Positions 1 to 7,310 of a stretch of 64,000 nucleotides of DNA are shown here, piece after piece. The position numbers and the translations under genes were made by a program. A model generated the notes under the pieces. It saw only the letters and a list, made by a program, of their open reading frames with translations, was not told the origin of the DNA and made no database searches. The stretch is taken from assembly GCF_000154705.2 (NCBI RefSeq), contig NZ_CM002917.1:458501-522500 (forward strand), in the 5' to 3' direction. The DNA is from Hoeflea phototrophica DFL-43. GTDB lineage: Bacteria > Pseudomonadota > Alphaproteobacteria > Rhizobiales > Rhizobiaceae. Within the stretch, counting starts at the first letter, position 1. Every line of letters begins with the position of its first letter.

Positions 1-698
1 GTTCCCGGCGCCAGCCCGGTTTCAAGGGCGGCGGCTTCCGTGACATGGCCTGCAATTTCGGTCGACCACATCAGTTTCGGCAGCAGCTCCGGTGGGCAGA
101 AATCGCAAAGATCGAAACACCAGTCCTGCCTTGCAATGTCATAGATCGGCGAGAAATTTGCGGCCGTGTAATGGTCGATCGCATAGGTCCCGGTGAGCCG
201 GTAGGTCATATAGCTGGTGGAATTGAGAATCTTGGCGGTCTTCGCCCAAAGCTCTGGATGGTTGCGCTTGAACCACAGGATCTTGGGTCCGACCGATTGC
301 GAGGTCAGTGCATTGCCGCAGCGCTCAAGAATTGCGTCGGCGCCAATTTCGGCATTGAGGTCCTCGATCTCGCGCGCCGCTCTGGTATCGACACCATAAA
401 GCACGCCGTTGATCAGTGGCGCGCCATCCCGATCGACCGGCAGCATGCAGGGCCCGATCGCCGAAGTCGCGACCGCACGGATCTCCGACGCGTCAACGCC
501 ACTGTCAGCGATCAGCTTTCTGGTGATGAAAACGAAGTCGCCCCACCAGTCTTCTTCCGCACGGTGTTCGGCCCAGCCTGGCCGCGGCACGATCATCTCG
601 TGCGGCCGCGCGGCCTGCGCAACGATCCGCCCGCCATCCTCCACCAGCACGCCCTTGGATTCGAACGTGCCGATATCAACACCCAGCGTGTAGCCCAT
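1..698 (-). CDS. FGGY-family carbohydrate kinase (N-terminal part, cut by window edge)
   Basis: The reading frame opens with ATG at 698 and runs off the window, so only the first 232 or so residues are visible. The protein starts MGYTLGVDIGTFESKG, the ATP-phosphate loop (DIGT) typical of FGGY kinases such as xylulokinase, and has the family RPGWAEH and DWW signature about 40 to 50 residues in. It should phosphorylate a sugar, sugar alcohol or sugar acid; the substrate cannot be told. The ATG lies one base after the stop of the M42 gene (TGA-G-ATG), with a GGGAGA ribosome site inside the end of that gene, so the two are translationally coupled. It is the last visible gene of a leftward operon with the BtpA and M42 genes. 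Confidence 0.9.
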   Translation of the reverse strand, partial: MGYTLGVDIGTFESKGVLVEDGGRIVAQAARPHEMIVPRPGWAEHRAEEDWWGDFVFITRKLIADSGVDASEIRAVATSAIGPCMLPVDRDGAPLINGVLYGVDTRAAREIEDLNAEIGADAILERCGNALTSQSVGPKILWFKRNHPELWAKTAKILNSTSYMTYRLTGTYAIDHYTAANFSPIYDIARQDWCFDLCDFCPPELLPKLMWSTEIAGHVTEAAALETGLAPG

Positions 699-699
699 C

Positions 700-1797
700 T
701 CAGATCTCCCGGGTCAGCTTGAAGTCGGGGCCTATACCGGCGATTGCGGCAAGCGCGAGCCGGGTCATGGCTTCGACATCGCCCAGGTCGCAGCATTCAA
801 CCGCCGAATGCGAATGCCGCATTGGAAAGCCGATATCGATGGAGGCGACGCCTTCTCCCACCAGTTGGACATAGGACAGATCGGTCAATACGCCGACCTG
901 CGCCGAGCGCTGCAACGGCATTGCCAGATCCTCGGCGGTCTGTTCGAAGAGCCTAACCATTGCCGGATGCGGGATCACCCCGTTAAGCGTGCCGCGGCCA
1001 TGAAATGAATAAAGGCTGATACCGGGGCCACCGCCAAGCCGCATCTCGCCGCGCTCAGCCATATCCGGCGTATCGGTGGCAAGCATCAGGTCGATCTGGA
1101 TCGCGATGTCGGGTTTGAGCGCCTGAGCCGCCACCAGCGCGCCGCGCAGATTGAACTCTTCCTGCACGCTGAAGACCACATGCACTGTCGGCCCTGTCCC
1201 TTCACGCTTGGCAAGGCCGCGCGCGATCTCGATAAGGGCCGCGCATCCGGCCCGGTCATCGACCGAGGTTCCTGCCACCCGGTCGCCTGCCAGCTCGAAG
1301 ATCCGCGGTTGATAGACCACCGGCGTCCCGATCTTCACCCCCGCCGCTTCCACTGCCTGCTTTGAACCATGACCGGTGTCGATCCGGATATCCGGCGTTG
1401 TCACCACCTTGTATTTCTCATCCGGTGAGGTCGCGTGATGCGCCTTGTTCATGATGATGCCCGGCACGTCCCGGCCTTCGCCCACGCAGAGTGTCACCGC
1501 CTGCGCAGCCATCGCGCGTTCCGACACGCCACCCATGCGCTCGACCCGGATCAACCCGTCATTCTCGATCTTGCGCACAAAGAAGCCGAGCTGGTCCATG
1601 TGAGTGAAGATCATCACCGAAGGGATCGCCAGATCGCCGTTAAAGCTGGCGATCACATTGCCCATCCGGTCCACCCGGCTTGCAACGCCAGCGTCCGAGA
1701 GCCTTGATCGGATCAACTTTGCCACCCGCTCCTCATGGCCGGAAAGGCCCGGCGTCATCATCAGATCGTAAAGATCTTCACGCAACTGTTGCCGCAT
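700..1797 (-). CDS. M42 family metallopeptidase-fold protein (SgcX/FrvX-like)
   Basis: A 365-residue protein of the M42 (glutamyl aminopeptidase/endoglucanase) family. The metal-site residues are all visible: THMDQLG (His66), TSVDDRAG (Asp180), VQEEF (Glu213/214), Asp236 in IQIDLML and the late RHSHSAVE His. M42 proteins are dinuclear zinc aminopeptidases, but members found in sugar operons (SgcX and FrvX of E. coli) have no proven role. Here it lies between a BtpA/SgcQ-like gene and a sugar kinase gene, the same gene company as in the E. coli sgc operon, so a role in sugar-derivative metabolism is more likely than protein turnover. ATG 1797 overlaps the upstream stop (TGATG); an in-frame GTG at 1800 is the alternative start. 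Confidence 0.88.
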   Translation of the reverse strand: MRQQLREDLYDLMMTPGLSGHEERVAKLIRSRLSDAGVASRVDRMGNVIASFNGDLAIPSVMIFTHMDQLGFFVRKIENDGLIRVERMGGVSERAMAAQAVTLCVGEGRDVPGIIMNKAHHATSPDEKYKVVTTPDIRIDTGHGSKQAVEAAGVKIGTPVVYQPRIFELAGDRVAGTSVDDRAGCAALIEIARGLAKREGTGPTVHVVFSVQEEFNLRGALVAAQALKPDIAIQIDLMLATDTPDMAERGEMRLGGGPGISLYSFHGRGTLNGVIPHPAMVRLFEQTAEDLAMPLQRSAQVGVLTDLSYVQLVGEGVASIDIGFPMRHSHSAVECCDLGDVEAMTRLALAAIAGIGPDFKLTREI

Positions 1798-2624
1798 CAC
1801 ACACCACCCCGTGCAGCTCGGGCCCGGTCCATCAGGTCCTGGGCGCGATTGGGATCAATCGCCTTCCAGGTGTCGCCGTCGATCTTCAGCGCCGAACCTA
1901 TGACACAGCCATCCGCGACCGCAAGCACATCGGCGATGGTGGCGTGCTTGACACCTGTATTGGCCAGCACCGGCGTGTCGGGCAACGCCTTCTTGACGGC
2001 TTCAAGATCGGACAGGGCCGCGGCTTCGCCGGTGATCTGGCCGGACACCAGCACCGCATCCGGGATAGAGGAGAACACGGCACTGCGGGCCCGGTCGGCA
2101 AGCGGCCGCCGGTCGAGGCTGTCGGCAAACTCTGCCGAGACATTGTAGAGCATGGCAAGGTCGCCCCGGCACAGACGATCCCGGTAGCGCATCGCCTTGC
2201 CGGCATCCGGCGTCCAGGGACCCATGTCGCTGGCATAGGTTCCGGTGAAGATTTCGCGCACGAACTGCGCACCGGTGGCGGCGGCAAGCGCGATCGAGCT
2301 CATCGGATCCCACAGCACATTGACGCCGAAGGGAGCCGTGATCTCGTTGCGCAATTGCCCGATGACATAGGCCATGGTGGCCGTCGATGCGGTATCGACG
2401 TCAAATTCGTAGGGCCGGTCGTTCTCATTGCCGAACATGACGGCGTCAAATCCGGCAGCCTGAAGCGCCACAAGATCGGCGCGAGCGGCGGCAACCAGCC
2501 CTTCAAGCCCGGCCTCGCGGTCGTGAAGCGGAGAGCCCGGCAAGGCGCCAAGGTGAACCATGCCAATGACCGGCTTGCCGGATCCGAAAACGCGCTTAAA
2601 GTTTTTCAATCCACTTCCCCCCAA
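1797..2624 (-). CDS. BtpA/SgcQ family protein
   Basis: A TIM-barrel protein of the BtpA family, recognised from the N-terminal PVIGMVHLGALPGSP block, the central MFGNENDRP segment and the C-terminal VLANTGVKHATI and DGCVIGSALK phosphate-site-like strand. BtpA was first described as a photosystem I biogenesis factor in cyanobacteria, while bacterial relatives such as SgcQ sit in sugar operons with unknown activity. There is no ATG near the conserved N-terminus: the frame can start at TTG 2624 or, better placed behind a GGGGGGAAG ribosome site, at TTG 2609. It heads the leftward operon BtpA-M42-FGGY kinase and is divergent from the aldo/keto reductase gene across a palindromic operator. Confidence 0.85.
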   Translation of the reverse strand: MGGSGLKNFKRVFGSGKPVIGMVHLGALPGSPLHDREAGLEGLVAAARADLVALQAAGFDAVMFGNENDRPYEFDVDTASTATMAYVIGQLRNEITAPFGVNVLWDPMSSIALAAATGAQFVREIFTGTYASDMGPWTPDAGKAMRYRDRLCRGDLAMLYNVSAEFADSLDRRPLADRARSAVFSSIPDAVLVSGQITGEAAALSDLEAVKKALPDTPVLANTGVKHATIADVLAVADGCVIGSALKIDGDTWKAIDPNRAQDLMDRARAARGGV

Positions 2625-2670
2625 AGCCGCATTTGATGAAACAGGACTATGCAGCCGATCAGCAAATATA

Positions 2671-2682
2671 CTAGCATGTTAG
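2671..2682. promoter_or_regulatory. Predicted GntR operator, copy 1
   Basis: CTAGCATGTTAG differs at one base from the perfect palindrome CTAACATGTTAG found beside the GntR gene at 7229-7240. It lies between the divergent BtpA and aldo/keto reductase genes, 18 bases before the ATG at 2700. The match of sequence and setting suggests that the FCD-type GntR regulator of this cluster binds both sites. The regulator assignment is inferred. Confidence 0.65.
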
Positions 2683-2699
2683 CAGGCAGGGAGGCGCAG

Positions 2700-3734
2700 A
2701 TGCAATTGAAGACACGACATTGGGATCGGCTTGGTAACGGCGGGCTGACATTCACCGAACTGGGTTTCGGGACGGCACCTCTTGGCAATCTTTACAAGAC
2801 CATCAGTGATGATGAGGCACAGGCGGTTCTGAGCCGGGCCTGGGATCTGGGCGTACGCTATTTCGACACCGCGCCGCTTTATGGTCTTGGTCTGTCGGAG
2901 ACCCGGCTGAACCGCTTCCTGCGCGACAAACCCCGCGACGACTATGTGCTGTCGACCAAGATAGGGCGGTTGTTGCGAACCTGCCAACAGGGCGAAGAAC
3001 GCGATTGCATCGGCAAATTCTTCGATGTGCCGGCGCGCAAAGAAGTCTATGACTTCACCTATGACGGGGTGATGCGCTCGCTTGAATTCTCGCTGGAGCG
3101 TTTGGGTGTTGACCGGGTCGACATCCTGTTTGCCCACGATCTCGACATCTTCAACCATGGCAGCCAGGAAGCGCTCGACGTCAAGCTCAAGGAGCTGATG
3201 GACGGTGGATACAAGGCACTGATGTCATTGCGCGATCAGGGCGTGATCAAGGCCTTTGGCGCCGGCGTCAATGAATGGCAGCCCTGTCAGTGGATGACAG
3301 AGCGCGGCGATTTCGATCTGTTCCTGCTGGCCGGGCGCTACACATTGCTTGAGCAGGAAGCGCTTGAGAGCTTCCTGCCTCTGGCGCGCGAACGCGGCAT
3401 CGGCATCATCATCGGCGGGCCTTACAATTCAGGGGTGCTCGCCACAGGCCCCAAACCTGGTGCGTTTTACAATTATGATCCGGCACCGCAGCACATTCTT
3501 GATCAGGTCGCCCGCATCGAGGCCGTCTGCAACCGGCACAAGGTGCGCATGGTCGATGCAGCCTTTCAGTTCCCGCTCAGTCACCCGGCGGTGGTGTCGG
3601 TGATTCCTGGCGGGCAGGGGGTCTGGGAAGTCGAGGCCAATCTGGCCGCTGCCACCGCCAAAATTCCGCCGACGCTCTGGGCTGATCTGAAATCCGAAGG
3701 TCTGATGAGGGAAGATTCGCCGGTCATGGCATAG
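2700..3734 (+). CDS. Aldo/keto reductase (sugar dehydrogenase-like)
   Basis: A 344-residue NAD(P)-linked aldo/keto reductase. The catalytic tetrad can be followed: Asp56 and Tyr61 in RYFDTAPLYG, Lys87 in LSTKIG and His146 in LFAHDLD. The length and the TAPLYG-LGLSETRL region resemble the L-fucose/D-arabinose and pyridoxal dehydrogenase branch, whose members oxidise aldoses to aldonolactones. The open frame runs upstream to 2649, but the ATG at 2700 follows a GGGAGG ribosome site and begins at the conserved N-terminus. The lactonase-type gene starts 13 bases downstream, so the pair would carry out sugar to lactone to sugar acid. The substrate is unknown. Confidence 0.9.
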   Translation: MQLKTRHWDRLGNGGLTFTELGFGTAPLGNLYKTISDDEAQAVLSRAWDLGVRYFDTAPLYGLGLSETRLNRFLRDKPRDDYVLSTKIGRLLRTCQQGEERDCIGKFFDVPARKEVYDFTYDGVMRSLEFSLERLGVDRVDILFAHDLDIFNHGSQEALDVKLKELMDGGYKALMSLRDQGVIKAFGAGVNEWQPCQWMTERGDFDLFLLAGRYTLLEQEALESFLPLARERGIGIIIGGPYNSGVLATGPKPGAFYNYDPAPQHILDQVARIEAVCNRHKVRMVDAAFQFPLSHPAVVSVIPGGQGVWEVEANLAAATAKIPPTLWADLKSEGLMREDSPVMA

Positions 3735-3747
3735 AGGGGGCGGAAGC

Positions 3748-4587
3748 ATGAAGATCGACGCGCATCAGCATTTCTGGAACCCTGCCCGCGGTGACTACGA
3801 CTGGATGCCGATGGACAATGAGATCCTGGCGCGTCCCTACGCGCCGGCTGACCTCATGCCGCATCTGGCGGACTACGGTATCGACGCCACCATCCTGGTG
3901 CAGGCTGCCGCCACCGTGCACGAGACCGAATACATGCTCGGCATAGCCGATGCCACGCCCTTCGTCGCCGGTGTCGTTGGCTGGGTGGACTTCGAAAACC
4001 CTGCTGATCTCGAAGTGCTCAAACGCTTGTCGAAACATCCGAAATTCAAGGGCGTGCGCCCGATGATCCAGGACATTCCGGATGTGAACTGGATGCTCAG
4101 GGACGATGTCCAATGGGCCTTCCGCGCGATTTGCGAACTCGATCTGACTTTCGACGCGCTCGGCTTTCCGCCACATCTCGACAATTTCCTGACCATCCTC
4201 AAACGCTATCCGGACATGAGAGCGGTCATCGATCATTGCATGAAGCCGCAGATCCGCGATCACTCCGCGGACAATTTTCGCTTCTGGGCCGACGGTATGG
4301 CACGCCTGGCTCAGGAAACCAGAACCTGCTGCAAGTTCTCGGCGTTGGTCACAGAGGCCAACCCGGGCTGGATCGTTGAGGATCTCAAACCCTATGCCGA
4401 TCATGTTGTTTCGGCCTTTGGTGCTGATCGGGTGATGTGGGGCTCGGACTGGCCGGTCTGCCGCCTGGCAGCAAGCTATGAGGCCTGGCACACCGCAGCC
4501 GAAGCTCTCACGATCGGGCTCACCGCGTCAGAAAAGACCGAAATCTATGGCGGCACGGCGGCACGCTTCTACCGGATCGATGGCTGA
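3748..4587 (+). CDS. Amidohydrolase-2 family lactonase (fuconolactonase/rhamnonolactonase-like)
   Basis: A 279-residue TIM-barrel hydrolase of the amidohydrolase-2 family. The N-terminal metal motif is DAHQHFW (His6, His8), with Asp162-His163 and the late acidic residue Asp234 in GSDWPVCR. Members with this exact pattern include L-fucono-1,5-lactonase and related aldonolactonases. It follows the aldo/keto reductase by 13 bases with a GAGGGGGCGG ribosome site, which supports hydrolysis of the lactone made by that enzyme. The last 19 bases overlap the 3' end of the oppositely oriented ribokinase-like gene. Confidence 0.88.
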   Translation: MKIDAHQHFWNPARGDYDWMPMDNEILARPYAPADLMPHLADYGIDATILVQAAATVHETEYMLGIADATPFVAGVVGWVDFENPADLEVLKRLSKHPKFKGVRPMIQDIPDVNWMLRDDVQWAFRAICELDLTFDALGFPPHLDNFLTILKRYPDMRAVIDHCMKPQIRDHSADNFRFWADGMARLAQETRTCCKFSALVTEANPGWIVEDLKPYADHVVSAFGADRVMWGSDWPVCRLAASYEAWHTAAEALTIGLTASEKTEIYGGTAARFYRIDG

Positions 4588-5474
4588 GCCATCAGCGCGT
4601 CGGCCTTTTGGCGGGTGATGGCGTCGCGCTGAGCGATGGGCGTCGACACGTGCAACGCCGCTGCGGCCTGACCAAAGCGCGCCGCTTCCGCAAGGCCTTC
4701 ACCACGAGAATGGGCGGCCGCCAGAGCGCCCAGAAACGCATCTCCCGCCCCATGGGTCGACACCACAACGACCCGATGCCCCGGATGGTGCACCGCCGTG
4801 CCTCCGTCATGGAGAACGAGACCACCGCCCCCCAGGGTCACAATTACCGAGCGCGGTCCCAGCTTGGTCAGGGCCTGCGCCGCTGCAAGCGGATCAAGGT
4901 TGGCTTCCGTGATGGCCAGGAGATCCGCTGCTTCGACACGGTTGACCACCAGAATGTCGATCACGCCCAGCAGCTCCGGTCCCATCGGGCGGGCCGGCGC
5001 GGCATTCAGCACGACGCTTGCACCGATGCTTCGGCCCTTGAGCGCCACAGCAAGATTGACCGCTTCGGGCACTTCATTCTGCAGCAGCACGACGTTTGCA
5101 TCGGCGGGCATGTCGATCAGGCCAGGGTCTACGTTGAGGTTGGCCGCCGAAACGATCACCGCGCCATAGCCGCCATCCGGCTCGACGATGGCGACACTCA
5201 TTCCCGATGCGCCGCTGTCGCGTTGCACCTGGCCTGTCTCGACGCCCGCATCCATCAGGCCCTTGAGCAATGCTGCGCCGGACGGGTCATCGCCAATCCG
5301 TCCTGCGAACGCGGTCCTTGCCCCCATGCGCGCCGCCGCAACCGCCTGATTGCCGCCCTTGCCGCCCATGATGTAGTTGACTGCAGCTCCCGCGACCGTC
5401 TCATCGAGCCTTGGCAGATGGGGCGCGTCGACCACCACATCATAATGCAGCGATCCGCAGACAAAGACGCTCAC
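4569..5474 (-). CDS. PfkB-family sugar kinase (ribokinase-like)
   Basis: A 301-residue PfkB carbohydrate kinase. The sugar-binding GGKGGN motif is at residues 37-42 and the C-terminal catalytic motif is HGAGDAF with the general base Asp245. Ribokinases usually have DTTGAGD here; this protein has STHGAGD, which still keeps the anion hole and base. It phosphorylates a sugar, probably the product of the isomerase encoded just upstream, whose stop overlaps its ATG by four bases (ATGA, 5471-5474). Its 3' end overlaps the convergent lactonase gene by 19 bases. Confidence 0.9.
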   Translation of the reverse strand: MSVFVCGSLHYDVVVDAPHLPRLDETVAGAAVNYIMGGKGGNQAVAAARMGARTAFAGRIGDDPSGAALLKGLMDAGVETGQVQRDSGASGMSVAIVEPDGGYGAVIVSAANLNVDPGLIDMPADANVVLLQNEVPEAVNLAVALKGRSIGASVVLNAAPARPMGPELLGVIDILVVNRVEAADLLAITEANLDPLAAAQALTKLGPRSVIVTLGGGGLVLHDGGTAVHHPGHRVVVVSTHGAGDAFLGALAAAHSRGEGLAEAARFGQAAAALHVSTPIAQRDAITRQKADALMAQPSIR

Positions 5475-6454
5475 TTCTGCGGTCCGTAAAGCGCGTTCGC
5501 GACAAAGCCGAGAGACGCAGTTGCGTCCTGCCGGGCGATGGCTTCCGCCAAATCGGCATTGTCCGTCAGGCTCGATGCGACGGCTCTCAGCCGCTCGGCC
5601 ATCATGATGTTGGCGCGGGCCTCGGCGCAGGGGTCAAGCCCGCCATGATCGGGGAAGGTGTCGAAATAGATCACCCCGTCATAGCCCATGCGATCAAGCT
5701 CGACGAACAGCTCCACAGTCTGCACCGGATGAACCGAGCCGACCATCAGCCCGTCATCACGCTTGCCGTAGCCGTCATTCAGGTGCACGCCCAGAAGCTT
5801 CGAGTGCCGCTCGATAAGCCGGGCTGAATGGGCCGGAATTTCGTCGGCATAAAGCACATGGGCGAAATCCAGCGTGACGCCAAGATTTGGCCGGTTGGCT
5901 TCACGGATTGCCAGCAGCGTGGTGCCGATGTCGGGCATCAGCGCGTAGGCACGCGGCTCGTTGGGTTTGTATTCGATGGCGACCTCGAGATCGCGATTGT
6001 GGTCTGCGACGGCCTGGACCGCCGAAATCGTATCGTCCCACATCCTGACGTAATCACCCTGGAACGAGTAATCGACACCGTCCTGTCCCATCCACAAGGT
6101 CATCACCTTGCCGCCCATTGCAGCAAGCGCATCCAGCCCGCGTTTGGTAATGTCGAGCGCCGCCTGACGTACCTTCGGATCCGGGTTGGTGAAGGCGCCG
6201 AGCCGGAAGCCCGGATCGGTGTAATAGCGCATCGCCAGCCCGTTGAGCGCCATGCCGTTTCCGGACAGGATTTCCGACAGCGCCTGTGGCGAGTGATCTG
6301 CGAAATGGTCGGGGTAATTGAGATCTGCGGCATCCAGCCCCTTCACCTGGGCGGCGCGGGCAATCATGTCCGCTGCGGTTGGCTTGCCATCCAGCCCGGT
6401 CTTGAAAGCATTGAGCCTGGCGGCGTAGCGCGGGCGATTGGGCAGGTCGGGCAT
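5471..6454 (-). CDS. TIM-barrel sugar isomerase/epimerase
   Basis: A 327-residue protein of the xylose-isomerase-like TIM-barrel superfamily. Likely metal ligands sit at the ends of successive strands: Glu in VAIEYKPNEPR, Asp in VTLDFAHVLYA, His in LGVHLNDGYG and Asp in IYFDTFPDHGG. It should interconvert a ketose and an aldose, or epimerise a ketose, but the substrate is not evident. It is upstream of and coupled to the PfkB kinase (ATGA overlap) and downstream of the GntR regulator gene on the same strand (38-base gap), giving a leftward gntR-isomerase-kinase unit. Confidence 0.85.
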   Translation of the reverse strand: MPDLPNRPRYAARLNAFKTGLDGKPTAADMIARAAQVKGLDAADLNYPDHFADHSPQALSEILSGNGMALNGLAMRYYTDPGFRLGAFTNPDPKVRQAALDITKRGLDALAAMGGKVMTLWMGQDGVDYSFQGDYVRMWDDTISAVQAVADHNRDLEVAIEYKPNEPRAYALMPDIGTTLLAIREANRPNLGVTLDFAHVLYADEIPAHSARLIERHSKLLGVHLNDGYGKRDDGLMVGSVHPVQTVELFVELDRMGYDGVIYFDTFPDHGGLDPCAEARANIMMAERLRAVASSLTDNADLAEAIARQDATASLGFVANALYGPQK

Positions 6455-6492
6455 GATGGTCCTTTCAGGACGGCGGTGCAGTGGTCACGCCA

Positions 6493-7191
6493 TTAGCTGT
6501 TGTCGAACAATTCCGGATGCGAATGGACCAGCGGCTCAAGAAACGTGATCAGTTGGCTCAGATGATACTGTGTGGCCGCCCGTGCGGCTTCCGGATCATG
6601 GGCTTCAAGAGCGGCGACGATTGCCTTGTGTTCCTCGAGCGTGGCTTCGATACGTCCTGGCGCGGGCAGGTTAAGCTGCCGGGCGCGATTGACATGAACC
6701 CAGGCGGTGTCCGCCAGCACGGCCAGCCGCTTGTAGTTGGTGAACGACAGGATCAGCTCATGCATCTTGGCGTCCATCTGATAGAAGCCGGCGATGTCGC
6801 CATCCTCCATCAGGGCTTGCTGGATCCTGAGATTGCGCCTGAGCAACACCAGTTGCTCCTCGGCGATCGTCTTGGCGACAACCTCGATGGCCGCCAGTTC
6901 CAGCGCCTCGCGCAGGAAAGCGCCTTCCCGGATCTCGTTCATCGAGAACTTGGCGACGAATGTGCCAGCCTGTGGCACCACATTGACCAGGCCCTCGGCG
7001 GACAGCCGCGCCACGGCTTCGGCAACCGGTGACCGCGACACGCCGAGCTCGGCGCAGATCTCGGGTTTCTGCATGATTTCGCCCGGCCGGAAGGTCAGCG
7101 ACAGGATCGCCTGCTTGAGCGACATGTAGACCTTTTGGGCAAGCGACCCCGGAAACTCGTCAAGGCGCGGCAGGGCAGGTCGTGGATTCAT
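6493..7191 (-). CDS. GntR family transcriptional regulator, FCD domain
   Basis: An N-terminal winged helix (CAELGVSRSPVAEAVARL is the recognition segment) is followed by an all-helical FCD ligand domain with the expected acidic and histidine residues (DAKMHELIL, EEHKAIVAAL). FCD regulators usually repress sugar-acid or organic-acid catabolism until a ligand binds. The frame is open from ATG 7227, but that start has no ribosome site and directly abuts the operator; ATG 7191 follows GAGAATCC and begins a more usual N-terminus (232 residues). The palindromes at 7229-7240 and 2671-2682 are its likely operators, giving autoregulation and control of both divergent transcripts. Confidence 0.92.
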   Translation of the reverse strand: MNPRPALPRLDEFPGSLAQKVYMSLKQAILSLTFRPGEIMQKPEICAELGVSRSPVAEAVARLSAEGLVNVVPQAGTFVAKFSMNEIREGAFLREALELAAIEVVAKTIAEEQLVLLRRNLRIQQALMEDGDIAGFYQMDAKMHELILSFTNYKRLAVLADTAWVHVNRARQLNLPAPGRIEATLEEHKAIVAALEAHDPEAARAATQYHLSQLITFLEPLVHSHPELFDNS

Positions 7192-7228
7192 GGATTCTCG
7201 CAGTGGATTATCCTTAGCGTGTAGCATT

Positions 7229-7240
7229 CTAACATGTTAG
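7229..7240. promoter_or_regulatory. Predicted GntR operator, copy 2 (perfect palindrome)
   Basis: CTAACATGTTAG is a perfect 12-bp palindrome in the divergent region between the gntR gene and the UxaA-type dehydratase gene. A near-identical copy lies at 2671-2682. The size and symmetry fit GntR/FCD operators. Binding has been inferred, not shown. Confidence 0.72.
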
Positions 7241-7310
7241 ATGGAAGGTTGAACGTGTCAAGCCGATGCACGGTTTGCCACTTTCGCCCCTTATACAGAC
7301 GGACCGGACT

